From: Gerris lacustris
Lineage: Eukaryota > Arthropoda > Insecta > Hemiptera > Gerridae
Assembly (NCBI GenBank): GCA_951217055.1
Contig: OX578277.1
Coordinates: forward strand, 9,927,389-9,991,388
Reading direction: 5' to 3'
DNA: 64,000 nucleotides
Shown: positions 12,015 to 23,161 of the stretch, piece by piece
How the letters are laid out: the number at the start of each line of letters is the position of its first letter
Position numbering within the stretch: position 1 is the stretch's first letter
The notes under the pieces: generated by a model
Seen by the model: the letters and a program-made list of their open reading frames with translations, nothing else
The model's database searches: none
Told to the model about the DNA's origin: nothing
Program-made: the position numbers and the translations under genes

Positions 12015-12612
12015 GACCAGTCATGCACCATGACTTAATAAGCGAATTTTCAAAGAAATCTGCGTATTATTGGCTTATGATAATATAGGAAAATTTTGGT
12101 TTAGAATTTGGATGGGTGAAAAAAAAATTTGGTACACAGGGGTACGAGGTACAAAAGTCAAAATAGTATTTACCCTTCAAGATACATGTCGTTGGAAAGC
12201 TTTTTAAGAGTACAGTAATTGTTGTTATGTACATTTTTGTCATATTTTCTATCAGAGGGGGGTAAAATGGAAAAAAAACATGTTTTTATGCTATTTTTGA
12301 CCCTAAATTGTCAAAATTTGACTTCTAAATGGACTGCAAAAATTCTGGCCAACGAACTCATCCTTTCTTTTGATATTATTGATATTTTAAAATTTGTTTG
12401 GAGTTTTTACGTGCATCCTAGCGTGATTTATCGTCTGGAGTGACACATACATATATACATAAAAGAAGTGTTAAATTTCAGGAATCGATTAAGAATGGTC
12501 TAAACTCTAAACGGATTTCCACGGAGAAAATTTTCAAAAATTCGCATTACAAAAATTTTGAAGCCATTGAAATAGCTTAATTTTCTTCTAAAATTCGCTA
12601 AAACAAAAAAAA
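12015..12612 (+). repeat. Dispersed repeat family R4, copy 1
   Basis: Landmarks in order: CATGACTTAATAAGCGAATT, GGCTTATGATAATATAGG, TTCAAGATACATGTCGTTGG, GAGGGGGGTAAAATGG, TCCTTTCTTTTGATATT, CTAAACGGATTTCCACGG. The same ~600-bp sequence occurs twice in tandem at 19,131-20,237. Small open frames within it are conserved only as repeat sequence. Confidence 0.85.
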
Positions 12613-12816
12613 CAAAACAAAAAAAAAAAAAAACAGAGAATATATAAGATCCTACATAAGAAATAATATACTTACAAGGCATTCAAAGAATGGGGAAGAA
12701 ATAGAAAGAAAATTTTAATGAAAACAAAAATAAGAACTGAAAAATAGTCAATACGATGTGGATTTAATCACAAGAAAAAATAAACAGGTCAAGTGTGTGC
12801 TAGTCAGCACACAGCG

Positions 12817-13497
12817 AGGGTCCGTAGACCACACTATATATAGTGTTTAACAGTGTATAAACAGTGTTCTTTTAAAATGCTAAAAAGCTTACTTTGAACC
12901 ATTCTAAAGGTCTGATATTCTCAAAACACACTCTGATAAACTATTTTTTGCCACTGAACCGGACTACAACCATATAAATACATCGAAAAGACCATAATTA
13001 TAAAAAAACGTATTTTGTCAATAAAAAATAAAATAATATTTTTTTCGAAATTTCCAAAAAGTGGTATCTTTACTTTTGGTCGAAGAATGTTCAGGAATTT
13101 TTTCAGATTTTTTGAACTTCACATAAGCGAGATAGAGGGGGGGGGGGGGGGGGCACGTTTCAAACCCGCTTCAAACTCGCCTACGCTCGCCCTATCAAAG
13201 TTATATCCAAATAATTATATATTTTTGTAATCAGCTCGACGTACCCTTTCATATGATACCCCTCGCGGTGTCAAAAAAAAAAAAAATTTAACCCTTAAGT
13301 TTTCTTACCCTAATTTTTTTGAAAAATATTTTTTTTAAGTCGCTATATTTTTAAAATATGTGGGCAGGTACAAGACACATACATGCCAAATTTCAAAGTC
13401 ATCGGACGAAAGGTGTAGCCGTGAGAGCACGCGAGAGGACGGACGGACAGACACACGCAGGAAAATATAAGGGTCCTTGGTTTTGCCTACGGACCCT
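12817..13497. repeat. R5-type element with 11-bp inverted ends
   Basis: Starts AGGGTCCGTAG (12,817-12,827) and ends CTACGGACCCT (13,487-13,497), a perfect 11-bp inverted repeat. An internal copy AGGGTCC at 13,470 makes a hairpin with the right end. A GGACGGACAGACACAC tract precedes the end, as in the 3.5-4.1-kb repeat. The G run at 13,138-13,153 is internal. No ORF. Confidence 0.65.
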
Positions 13498-13902
13498 AAA
13501 AAATTACGTGAGGTGTCGTGGGACATCCCCTAGGAACAAAGTTCCATATGCCATTCATTAAATATAAATTATAAATTAACACTGCTAAGTATACGATACT
13601 AACCACTTATACATGGTGGAGGTAGAAAAGAGACGAAATTGAAAGTAACTAACTATATGTACTTAGCGGAGACAGGGTAAAATTAGTAGAAAATAAATTT
13701 TTCTTCGCTCAACTGAGGTTGAAATATCGCAAATAAAAATTAAAACTTAGTTTTTATTGATACCCTTAAGACCAAGATAATACATCAGAATAATTTAATA
13801 ATAAATACGACAAAGATAAAAGAAGTATAGACTTCAATTACAAGAAAAATATGAAAAATAAAAAAACAAATAAATAAGAAATGGTGTTCAATCACAATAA
13901 AA
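13498..13902. other. No recognisable feature
   Basis: About 400 bp of AT-rich sequence between two dispersed repeats; no ORF or repeat identified. Confidence 0.4.
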
Positions 13903-14500
13903 AAAATCGGTCCGAGACAACTCAGACAAACTTTCTCATATACGAGTTTATAATTACTTAGCCCAGTGTTTCCATTTATTATAGTTTTCAAATGTACATT
14001 TAAATATTATTGGAAATTTCATCAAAATGTATCATAAAAATAACTTCTCCTGGGCGGGGAATCGAACCCGGGCTCTCTCCGTCCGCGTTTTAAGCTAATT
14101 TCTCAGGAACTAGATTTTTCCCGGGAAAACGGCTTATATCGTTGGACCCGTATTCAAATGGACTACATTTTAGAATTTTTTCATCAAAATCGTCGGAACC
14201 GTTTTCGAGAAAATATTTTTTTCATGTTTTTTAAGAGTTTTTGAGGGGTAGCGCCCCCAAATTTAGAGCTAAAATTCATTTCTCGATTTCGCCTCGGGGT
14301 ATGATTTTTCTGAACATGTATGCCAAATTTCGTCAAAATTGGCCCAGTAGTTTTGGCTCCAGGCGTCTGCACAGACGACAGACGACGGACAGACATTTTT
14401 TAAAAACCACATTTTTGGACTCAGGGGACCTCAAAACGTGTAAATCCATCAAAATCGAATTTTCGCGCCATCACAATATTTTCTCTTTATATGAGAAAGT
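13903..14500 (-). repeat. Family S, full-length copy D
   Basis: Complete reverse-oriented copy. B-box complement GGAATCGAACC near 14,058-14,068. The final hairpin is intact. Confidence 0.85.
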
Positions 14501-14576
14501 AAAAAATGTAACAAAGAAAAAAAGAAGAATATGCTTCAATTACAAGAAACAAAGACTGCCAATTAGCTGGCACATA

Positions 14577-15138
14577 GCTTCCTAACATCCTATTTCGAAC
14601 TGTATTGATATTAAGCTTTTATACAAGCCATTATTGTGTGATTTTATTAATTGTTTCCCCCGTTTTTTCTTTAATACATCAACATTTTTTTGATTTTTTA
14701 CATGAATTGAATTATCAATTTAGCAAAAGTTAAAAAGCGCAGTCGGTTGAAATAATCTGGGGCTATAGCTACGAGTTACTTTCGATAAACTATAAAAGTT
14801 TCATACAAATCGAATAAGTAATTTTGAAGGTATAGGTATAAATAAATGTATGTTTGTGCGCATGTGGAAGAGAAATAAATAGGCACAGATGGTTGAAACT
14901 AATATGGGACCAATAATGGGCTTATTATGACCTACCATCAAAATTTCATTAAAATCGTACGTGTAGTTTTCAAGATAATGTTGGTTCGCAAAAATATGAC
15001 GACAGACCGACAGACAGACACGGAACCAAAAATGTTAACCTGCTTTCTGTCTTGGAATTATTAAAATCGGGTACATAAAATATTATCGTTCTTTAAAACG
15101 ATCACATAGCTTCCGTTACCTTCAGTAAGCTAGGAAGC
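14577..15138 (+). repeat. MITE-like family R6, copy 1
   Basis: Bounded by GCTTCCTA and TAGGAAGC (perfect 8-bp inverted ends). Internal landmarks: TTAAAAAGCGCAGTCGGTTG, AAAGTTTCATACAAATCG, ACGACAGACCGACAGACAG, CGGAACCAAAAATGTT. Reverse copy at 17,263-17,816. No ORF. Confidence 0.7.
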
Positions 15139-15152
15139 AAAATGGAAAAGAA

Positions 15153-15732
15153 AAAATCGGTCCTAGACAACTCAGACAAACTTTCTCAAACACAAGTTCA
15201 TAATTACTTAGCCCAGTGTTTTCCATTGATTAGATTTCACAGCTACATTTAAATATTATTGAACATTTTATAAAAACTTATCATAAAAATAACTTCTCCC
15301 GGGCGGGGAATCGAACCCAGGCTCTCTCCGTCCGCGTTTTAAGCTATTTTCTCAGGAACTAGATTTTTCCCGGGAAAACGGATTATACCGTTGGATTCGT
15401 ATTTAAATGGACTACATTTCAGAATTTGTTAATCAAAATCGTCGGAACCGTTTTCGAGAAATAATTTTTTTTCATGAGTTTTTCAGAGATTTGGGGCTAA
15501 AATTCATTTCTCGATTATGCCTCGGGGTATGATTTTTCTGAACGGGTATACTAAATTTTGTCAAAATCGGCCAAGTAGCATAGCCTCCAGGCGCCTGCAC
15601 AGACAGACAGACTACAGACAGACGACAGACAGACATTTTGTAAAAACCAAAACCTCAAAACGTGTAAATCCATCAAAATCTCAAAATCGAATTTTCGCGC
15701 CATCACAATACTTTCTCTTTATCTAAGAAATT
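15153..15732 (-). repeat. Family S, copy E with internal deletions
   Basis: Recognisable throughout, but lacks ~35 bp around the TTTTTGGGGG segment and ~20 bp of the TGGACTCAGGGGACC segment. The terminal hairpin is mutated (TCTAAGAAATT). This is an older or damaged copy. Confidence 0.8.
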
Positions 15733-16570
15733 AAAAAAATTAACAAGAAATGGCTAAAATAATAAATGAGGCAAACAAAACTATGTATGTAAGTATATAT
15801 TGTAACTATAATATAATTATAAAATTTTCATTTTAAACAGTATTGTTTCGACTAAATATTTTAAGAGATAATATCGTTATATGCATTCAAAGGATGTATT
15901 TATAAGTGTATACATGAATATATTTGTATGTAAATACATATAATATATGTCACAAGTCATGTTGGAATTGCAAATTTTTCCATTCCAAGACTCCCAGGCC
16001 TGTTCAAATATTTGAATATTTGAAACAACCTTGAAATCCGTCGAACAAAAACAAATGATAGGTGTGTGTAGAGAGCAAAAATAATTCTATTAGTGGAAAT
16101 TTTGGCTCGTACAATACATATACATTATATTAAAGATTGTTAACACAATTATTATCTTGAACATTTTTTTTATTTTTCTCGAAGTGTCAGTTTTTTTTTT
16201 GTTTTTTTTTAAATGAATTTTTTTTGTTATGCACTTTTGTTGTTTACAAAGATTAGAATAATAATTCTATATTTATATTTGCTAAAAATGAAGGCAAATA
16301 TACGAGTCTAATTATCGTTATTTAGTTTCACTGATAAAGAGGCGCTGTCAAAGGATTTCCATCTAAGATTAGTCTAAAGACTTAGTCTAAATCAGGTAAA
16401 GATGAATTAGGGACCAGAACACACACACACAAAATTGGATGCCTTAAGCCTTAAAAATATTGGCTGCCCGAACGCCATAAAAAATAAATTAAATAAACAG
16501 AAAAAAGTTTTTATGAAAATGGGTCTGAAACACCTTCATTTTTGAGGTAATCGGAAAAATCATCATTTAT
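15733..16570. other. No recognisable feature
   Basis: 838 bp of AT-rich DNA. T-rich runs at 16,165-16,230 and a short (AC)n at 16,420. No supportable ORF or family membership. Confidence 0.4.
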
Positions 16571-17168
16571 TTTACTACGTTTTTATTAGCTTGCATTCTT
16601 GTTTGTTTGTTTGTTTGTCCGGTACAAATTTGGCAATCGATTTCTAACTAACTTCCCGAATAGCTAGACATTTGAAACTTTTAGCATAGCTCAGAACACG
16701 ATGACAATGTATTATTTTAATACTTTTAGCCATCTTTCAGCAGAATTTAATTAGTTTTCAGCACATTTTGCTGCTATTTTATTTGTTTTGCCATATCCAA
16801 TATTTACGCAATCTTCATTTTGACGGGTCTCAAATTTGTGATAGATAAACATTGAATGACAGCAAAACCGGAAATATCGATTATATTATTTATCGATTAT
16901 ATTATTTCAAATATATCGATGGCATGCTTTAGATTTGGTGTTGGGGAGATCCGTTGTACAAAGATTTATTTTTTTATAGGTTTAAGATCAGCTCTCTGGA
17001 TGGTTGTCATTTATGTGAAGTAAATAAATTCGGAAGTATTTTTTTTTCACTAACATTATATATTATATAACAATAACAATTATATTATCAACATTACATA
17101 CGATTCAACAGAAAATTTAAAAACGTAGTATATAAAAAGTTCTTTTTATCTTGAAATTATTTAGGGTC
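16571..17168 (+). repeat. MITE-like family R3, copy 2
   Basis: TTTTACTACGTTTTTATTAGC start and AAAAACGTAGTATATAAAAAG end. It retains part of the interior missing from copy 1, including GGCATGCTTTAGATTTGGTG and GGTTTAAGATCAGCTCTC. Confidence 0.75.
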
Positions 17169-17262
17169 TGTTTATAATTCCCTGCTTTATTTAAAAAAAA
17201 AAAATCACCAAAAAAATCTTTAAAACATGACCCTTATTTTTCAACACTGTTGCGAGGATTTT

Positions 17263-17816
17263 GCTTCCGAGCTTACCCAAGGTAACGGAAGCTATGTGAT
17301 CGTTTTGAAGAACGAAAATATTTCAGGTCTCCAATTCCAAAAATTCCAAGACAGAAATCCGTCTCAGACATCAGGGAACATTTTTGGTTCCGTCTCTGTC
17401 TGTCTGTCGCTTAATTTTGCGAACGAACATATCTTGAAAACTAAACGTACGATTTTAAAGAAATTTGGATTGATGGTCATGATTTGTCTATACTGCTGGT
17501 CCCTACAAGGTCTATTTGATTCTCTTTAACATGCGCACAAATATACATTTATTTACACTTATACCTTAAAAATTACTTATTCGATTTGTATGAAACTTTT
17601 TTAGTTTATCGAAAATAACTCGCAGATAGCCCAAGATATATTTGAACCGTCAGCGCTCTTTAACTTTTGCTAAATTTGACACTTTAATTCATTATTAAAA
17701 ATCAAAACAATATTGATTATTTAAAAAAAAAACAGGGGAAACAATTAAATACATTAGACAATAATGGCTAGTAAAAGCATAAAATCAATAAAGTACGTGA
17801 TAGGATGCGAGGAAGC
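17263..17816 (-). repeat. MITE-like family R6, copy 2
   Basis: Reverse-oriented relative of 14,577-15,138, bounded by GCTTCCGA and GAGGAAGC. The 100-codon open frame at 17,227-17,529 runs antisense through the repeat and has no coding support. Confidence 0.7.
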
Positions 17817-18174
17817 TATGAGTTACACCAATTGACAGTATATTTTTACGTCTTAAGTGGGCTAACCCCAAGTCCGAGGCATCTTTTGATCCGACTCGCG
17901 GACGTGCGTATAAAATTACAAAAACTAGAACAATTAGTGTATTAGTTGTTGTACGGAAAAAGTTTTTCCAATTAATTTAATACTCTTCGAAAGTCAGTTA
18001 AGAAGGAAAGAATGTTTGTCTTTTTTCTACTTGGGAATCTTATAAACATATGCTGCTAATAATTGTTTGCAGCATTTGCTTTGTTTTGCTCATTGTTGTT
18101 GTGGTTGTTGCTTAAAATTGTTATAAAGATGAAATAACGACAACACCATAAGAGAACGATGTGAGCCCAATTAA
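17817..18174. other. No recognisable feature
   Basis: About 360 bp between repeats R6 and S; nothing identified. Confidence 0.35.
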
Positions 18175-18899
18175 AAAAAATCGGTCCGAGACAACTCACA
18201 CAAACTTTCTCATATACGAGTTTATAATAACTTAACCCAGTATTTTCCATTTATTAGTTTTCAAATGTACATTTAAATATTATTGAACATTTCATCAAAA
18301 TTTATCATAAAAATAACTTCTCCTGGGCGGGGAATCGAACCCGGGCTCTCTCCGTCCGCGTTTTAAGCTAATTTTTTTTTTTTTTTTTGGTTAGTTTTAG
18401 TCCCGTTCAACAGCTTTATTAGGTCATTACAGGACGGGGGTTATCCGGCCACTTTACTCATCTAATCGATGAGATAAGCTAATTTAATAATAATAAGCTA
18501 ATATCTCAGGAACTAGATTTTTCCCGGGAAAACGGCTTATATCGTTGGATTCGTATTCAAATGGACTACATTTTAGATTTTTTTAATCAAAATCGTCGGA
18601 ACCGTTTTCGAGAAATAATTTTTTTTCATGTTTTTTCAGAGTTTTTGGGGGGTAGCGCCCCCAAATTTAGAGCTAAAATTCATTTCTCGATTTCGCCTCG
18701 GGGTATGATTTTTCTGAACATGTATGCTAAATTTCGTCAAAATCGGCCCAGTAGGGCTCCAGGCACAGACATTTAGGCTCCAGACAGACAGACATTTTTT
18801 AAAAACCACTTTTTTGGACTCAGGGGACCTCAAAACGTGTAAATCCATCAAAATCGAATTTTCGCGCCATCACAATACTTTCTCTTTATATGAGAAAGT
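18175..18899 (-). repeat. Family S, copy F, interrupted
   Basis: Reverse-oriented copy split by a retroelement stub at 18,371-18,487. The bases AAGCTAAT are repeated at both sides of the insertion, and removing it restores the family consensus. Confidence 0.85.
18371..18487 (-). mobile_element. Severely 5'-truncated LINE 3' end with poly(A)
   Basis: On the minus strand this is ~90 bp of 3' end (AATGACCTAATAAAGCTG then TTGAACGGGACTAAAACTA) followed by an A-tail. It is flanked by AAGCTAAT duplications. The same terminus occurs at 33,199-33,304. Non-LTR retrotransposon by structure; the parent LINE is not in the window. Confidence 0.75.
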
Positions 18900-19130
18900 A
18901 AAAAGAAACAAGAAAACGCATTCATATTAGCTCGTCCAAAAACCTTCGAGATGGACATCATACACATTCAGGCAGATTTGGAGCAGGGAATAGAACCAAG
19001 TTTTGACAGGGTTGCTTAGGTAGATTTTTATAAATAGAACTTATCAGAAGACTGTATAGTAATTTTGGGACTTGGCAAGAAAAATCATTAGGCTTATCAG
19101 CAGTACTTATAAAGGACAAGTTATACATTA

Positions 19131-19729
19131 ACATGACATAATGAGCGAATTTTCAAAGAAATCTGCCTATTATTGGCTTATGATAATATAGGAAAATATT
19201 GGTTTAGAATTTGGATGGGTGAAAAAAAAAAATTGATACACAGGGACAGGGACAGGGGTACGGGGTATAAAAGTCAAAATAGTATTTACCCTTCAAGATA
19301 CATGTCGTTGGAAAGCTCTTTAAGAGTACAGTAATTGTTGTTATGTACATTTTTGTCATATTTTCTATCAGAGGGGGGTAAAATGAAAAAAAAACATGTT
19401 TTTATGCTATTTTTGACCCTAAATTGTCAAAATTTGACTTCTAAATGGACTGCAAAAATTCTGGCCAACGAACTCATCCTTTCTTTTGATATTATTGATA
19501 TTTTAAAATTTGTTTGGAGTTTTTACGTGCATCCTAGAGTGATTTATCGTCTGGAGTGACACATACATATATACATAAAAGAAGTGTTAAATTTCAGGAA
19601 TCGATTAAGAATGGTCTAAACTCTAAACGGATTTCCACGGAGAAAATTTTCAAAAAATCGCATTACAAAAATTTTGAAGCCATTGAAATAGCTTAATTTT
19701 CTTCTAAAATTCGCTAAAACAAAAAAAAA
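19131..19729 (+). repeat. Dispersed repeat family R4, copy 2
   Basis: Near-identical to 12,015-12,612 over its whole length, including the same 74-codon open frame. Confidence 0.9.
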
Positions 19730-19738
19730 CAACAAAAA

Positions 19739-20237
19739 AGTCCAGTCAAGCACCATGACTTAATGAGCGAATTTTCAAAGAAATCTGCCTATTATTGGCT
19801 TATGATAATATAGGAAAATATTGGTTTAGAATTTGGATGGGTGAAAAAAATGGTACAAAGGTGTACGGGGTACAAAAGTCAAAATAGTATAAACCCTTCA
19901 AGATGCATGTCGTTGGAAAGCTCTTTAAGAGTACAGTAATAGTTGTTATGTACATTTTTGTCATATTTTCATATAAGAGGGGGGTGAAATGGAAAAACAC
20001 GTTATTATGCTATTTTCCAAAATCTCTGGCCAATGAACTCATCCTTTCTTTTGATAATATAGACATTTCAAAATTTGTTTGGATTTTTTAAGTACATCCT
20101 AGGGTGAGATATCGTCTGGAGCGATTAAGAATGGTCTAAAATGGATTTCCATGGAGACAATTTTCAAAAATTCGCATTACAAACATTTTGAAGCCATTGC
20201 AATAGCTTGATTTTCTTCCAACATTCGCTAATAAGAA
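19739..20237 (+). repeat. Dispersed repeat family R4, copy 3 (diverged)
   Basis: Directly follows copy 2, only ~10 bp apart, in the same orientation; shorter and more diverged. The pair is a tandem arrangement of unequal ages. Confidence 0.85.
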
Positions 20238-20492
20238 TAAACTCAATGTTGTTTAAAACCTATTTATTTAAAAACAAAAAGTTACTAATTAATGCACCAA
20301 CATGTCTTTTATACTAATTATCATATCTGTCATTAGACAAAAGATTGCAAATATCAAAAAGATAGAAACAACTATTTAACAGACCTTGATGATGATCTCA
20401 AAGGTAAACATTGTCAAATAATTTAAATAATAAGCATTATCTTTAAAATAAAATAATTTCAATTTTTTTTTATATAATTTTTTTTTTAAATA

Positions 20493-21432
20493 CACTCAAA
20501 GAGTAAACTAAGTTAGTTGTTTCTACTGAGATTTTGTAGAACTTACTCATAGTGAAAAAACACTCAAAGAGTAAAACTAAGTTAGTTGTTTATTGTGAGA
20601 TTTTTGTAGAACTTACTCATAGTGAATAATCACTCAAAGAGTAAACTAAGTTAGTTGTTTATTGTGAGATCTTTGTATAGAACTTACTCATAGTGAATAA
20701 TCACTCAAAGAGTAAACTAAGTTAGTTGTTTCTTCTGAGATCTTTGTATAGAACTTACTCATAGTGAATAAACACTCAAAGAGTAAACTAAGTTAGTTGT
20801 TTCTACTGAGATTTTGTAGAACTTACTCATAGTGAATAAACACTCAAAGAGTAAACTAAGCTAGTTGTTTCTACTGAGATTTTGTAGAACTTACTCATAG
20901 TGAAGAAACACTCAAAGAGTAAAACTAAGTTAGTTGTTTATTGTGAGATTTTTGTAGAACTTACTCATAGTGAATAATCACTCAAAGAGTAAACTAAGTT
21001 AGTTGTTTATTGTGAGATCTTTGTATAGAACTTACTCATAGTGAATAATCACTCAAAGAGTAAACTAAGTTAGTTGTTTCTTCTGAGATCTTTGTATAGA
21101 ACTTACTCATAGTGAATAAACACTCAAAGAGTAAACTAAGTTAGTTGTTTCTACTGAGATTTTGTAGAACTTACTCATAGTGAATAAACACTCAAAGAGT
21201 AAACTAAGCTAGTTGTTTCTACTGAGATTTTGTAGAACTTACTCATAGTGAAGAAACACTCAAAGAGTAAACTAAGTTAGTTGTTTCTACTGAGATTTTG
21301 TAGAACTTACTCATAGTGAAGAAACACTCAAAGAGTAAACTAAGTTAGTTGTTTCTACTGAGATTTTGTAGAACTTACTCATAGTGAATAAAAAACCAAA
21401 GAGTAAACTAAGTTAGTTGCTTTTTTACTGAG
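20493..21432. repeat. 68-71-bp minisatellite with a 348-bp higher-order unit
   Basis: Fourteen units start CACTCAAAGAGTAAACTAAG at 20,493, 20,561, 20,631, 20,702, 20,773, 20,841, 20,909, 20,979, 21,050, 21,121, 21,189, 21,257, 21,325 and ~21,391. The length series 70-71-71-68-68 occurs twice in succession, giving two 348-bp higher-order repeats (20,561-20,908 and 20,909-21,256). Variant bases such as AAAACTAAG and CTTCTGAG recur at matching positions. Confidence 0.95.
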
Positions 21433-21882
21433 ATGTTGTTACACTAAAAAAAAGTAAAGAAATTTTAAAAATGGGTAAAACCTTTATAGTAGTTTATGAG
21501 AAAAAGTGGACGAAAAGTAAAACGTAGTGATATAACTCGAACCACACAATTAACCCACAAAATGTACCACAATAACTTTGAGTTTCATAACATGTGGACT
21601 AGGAATACGAGAAATGAAGAACATTTATGTGAATTTCCAATACTAAAGAAAATTGTAACAACAAAAAATTACATAACGCATTTGATTATACATTAATTAA
21701 AATATTCATTTGCAAAAACAAATAAACCAGATGCATCTAGATTATATTATCTCTTTAATTATTTTATATATATATTTCGTAATCAAATATGTAATTTGAT
21801 AAATTTAAAAATACATTAAAATTATATATATATAAGTTATGTTAACATTATTAAGTGCCTAGAACGTTATCAGTTAACATAC
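21433..21882. other. No recognisable feature
   Basis: AT-rich. A 66-codon open frame at 21,496-21,696 has no recognised similarity. Confidence 0.35.
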
Positions 21883-21916
21883 GATGATAAAAAGGGGGGC
21901 GTGTCAGTCATTTTTC

Positions 21917-21997
<81 letters not shown>

Positions 21998-22062
21998 AAA
22001 GAAATAATTCGTTCGTTTTTATCAGCTGATATTTCGTATGATAAAAGAGGGGCATGTCATGA
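21883..22062. repeat. (TA)n array flanked by ~30-bp direct repeats
   Basis: (TA)n at 21,921-21,993. GATGATAAAAAGGGGGGCGTG on the left and TATGATAAAAGAGGGGCATG on the right are diverged direct repeats. Confidence 0.75.
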
Positions 22063-22294
22063 ATGATATGTGGGGCAGTTGTCATTATATATATGGATAT
22101 GACAAAAAGCTCTAATCAAATTTATCAAAACAGAGGAGATATAAAATTTAAATGTTCAGTTAAATCAATAGCTTATCTCTAATAATTGTAAAAATAATGT
22201 TTTCAGAACATAACCCCCCCATGTCTGTTCTCTTATCAGCATTTTAGTAAAAAAACAAACAAATAATACTACTGATAACAGTAAAAAAAAATAA

Positions 22295-22417
<123 letters not shown>

Positions 22418-22828
22418 TTCAATTTTACAAATATATTTATAGAGACACTTTATAAAACAATAACAATTGCAGCGTGATTTAATAATTCATGCATATCTGT
22501 AATATTTATTTTAATTATTTATTTTGATTTTGGGCTGAGCGAAAGTAACGGATCCATATTGATTACACTGTTCCGCAAAATTTAAGGAACTTTCGAACCG
22601 CAAGAAAATTTTATCTGAACTTTATATTTATGAGGTTGTTGAATCCGAATATGAAGTCAAAACTTCTGCTATACGTACAGTTTTCCCGGGAAATGCGCCT
22701 AAAGTTCGGAAAAATTGTGTTTATCTACGATTGATACGAAATATAAACATTATATCTTTGTTTAGATGCGTAGAAAGTGATTATTTACTTACTTGTATTC
22801 ATTGCGCATGCGCGTCTCATAGTTCTGA

Positions 22829-22874
22829 ATAATTCCTCTTCTTTACCACACTAGTGCGGTAAAGAAGAGGAATT
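22829..22874. repeat. Perfect-stem hairpin
   Basis: CCTCTTCTTTACC and GGTAAAGAAGAGG pair around ACACTAGTGC; the stem can be extended outwards by AATT steps. Confidence 0.85.
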
Positions 22875-22978
22875 CTTCAGCTTTACGCACGATTAGTGAG
22901 TTTGTTTACATTTAACAAAACTAATTTGGTGTTCTTTTATTAAAGTAACTGTTTATATCGAGTTTTTAGTGAAAAACA

Positions 22979-23161
22979 ATGAGTGAATCAAGTGACTTTG
23001 ACGAAAATGTGGAGAATAATAATCCTCCAGAAATAATTAATTCGGCAAAAAATACAACTAATGAATTAATGCCATCTTTATCAAGAGAGAGATACGAACT
23101 TACATACAGCAAGTTTATTTGTTTCAGTATTTATTATTTAAATCTAACAATCGTAGATTAA
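22979..23161 (+). pseudogene. Possible first exon of a Crypton-type tyrosine recombinase
   Basis: The frame starts at an ATG after a 5'-UTR-like leader and encodes an acidic N-terminus followed by M-P-S-L-S-R-E-R-Y-E-L-T-Y-S-K-F. That pattern (L/M-P-x-x-S-x-E/K-x-Y-x-x-x-Y-x-K-F) is typical of the N-terminal SAM-like DNA-binding segment of Crypton/phage-integrase-like proteins domesticated or mobile in insects. A GTTTAT donor-like site follows at about 23,110, after which the frame loses meaning and stops. No catalytic R-H-R-Y region is found downstream. It could be an exon captured in a non-autonomous element. The family assignment is inference from a short motif. Confidence 0.35.

Noticed and set aside
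12219..12443. 74-codon frame present twice (also 19,335-19,559)
   Set aside because: The two R4 copies are nearly identical at DNA level, so frame conservation is not evidence of selection; no recognised domain.
17227..17529. 100-codon plus-strand frame
   Set aside because: Antisense to repeat R6; the other R6 copy does not keep the frame open.
20493..21432. Possible CRISPR array
   Set aside because: Units are head-to-tail without variable spacers, in a eukaryotic transposon-rich context; it is a minisatellite.
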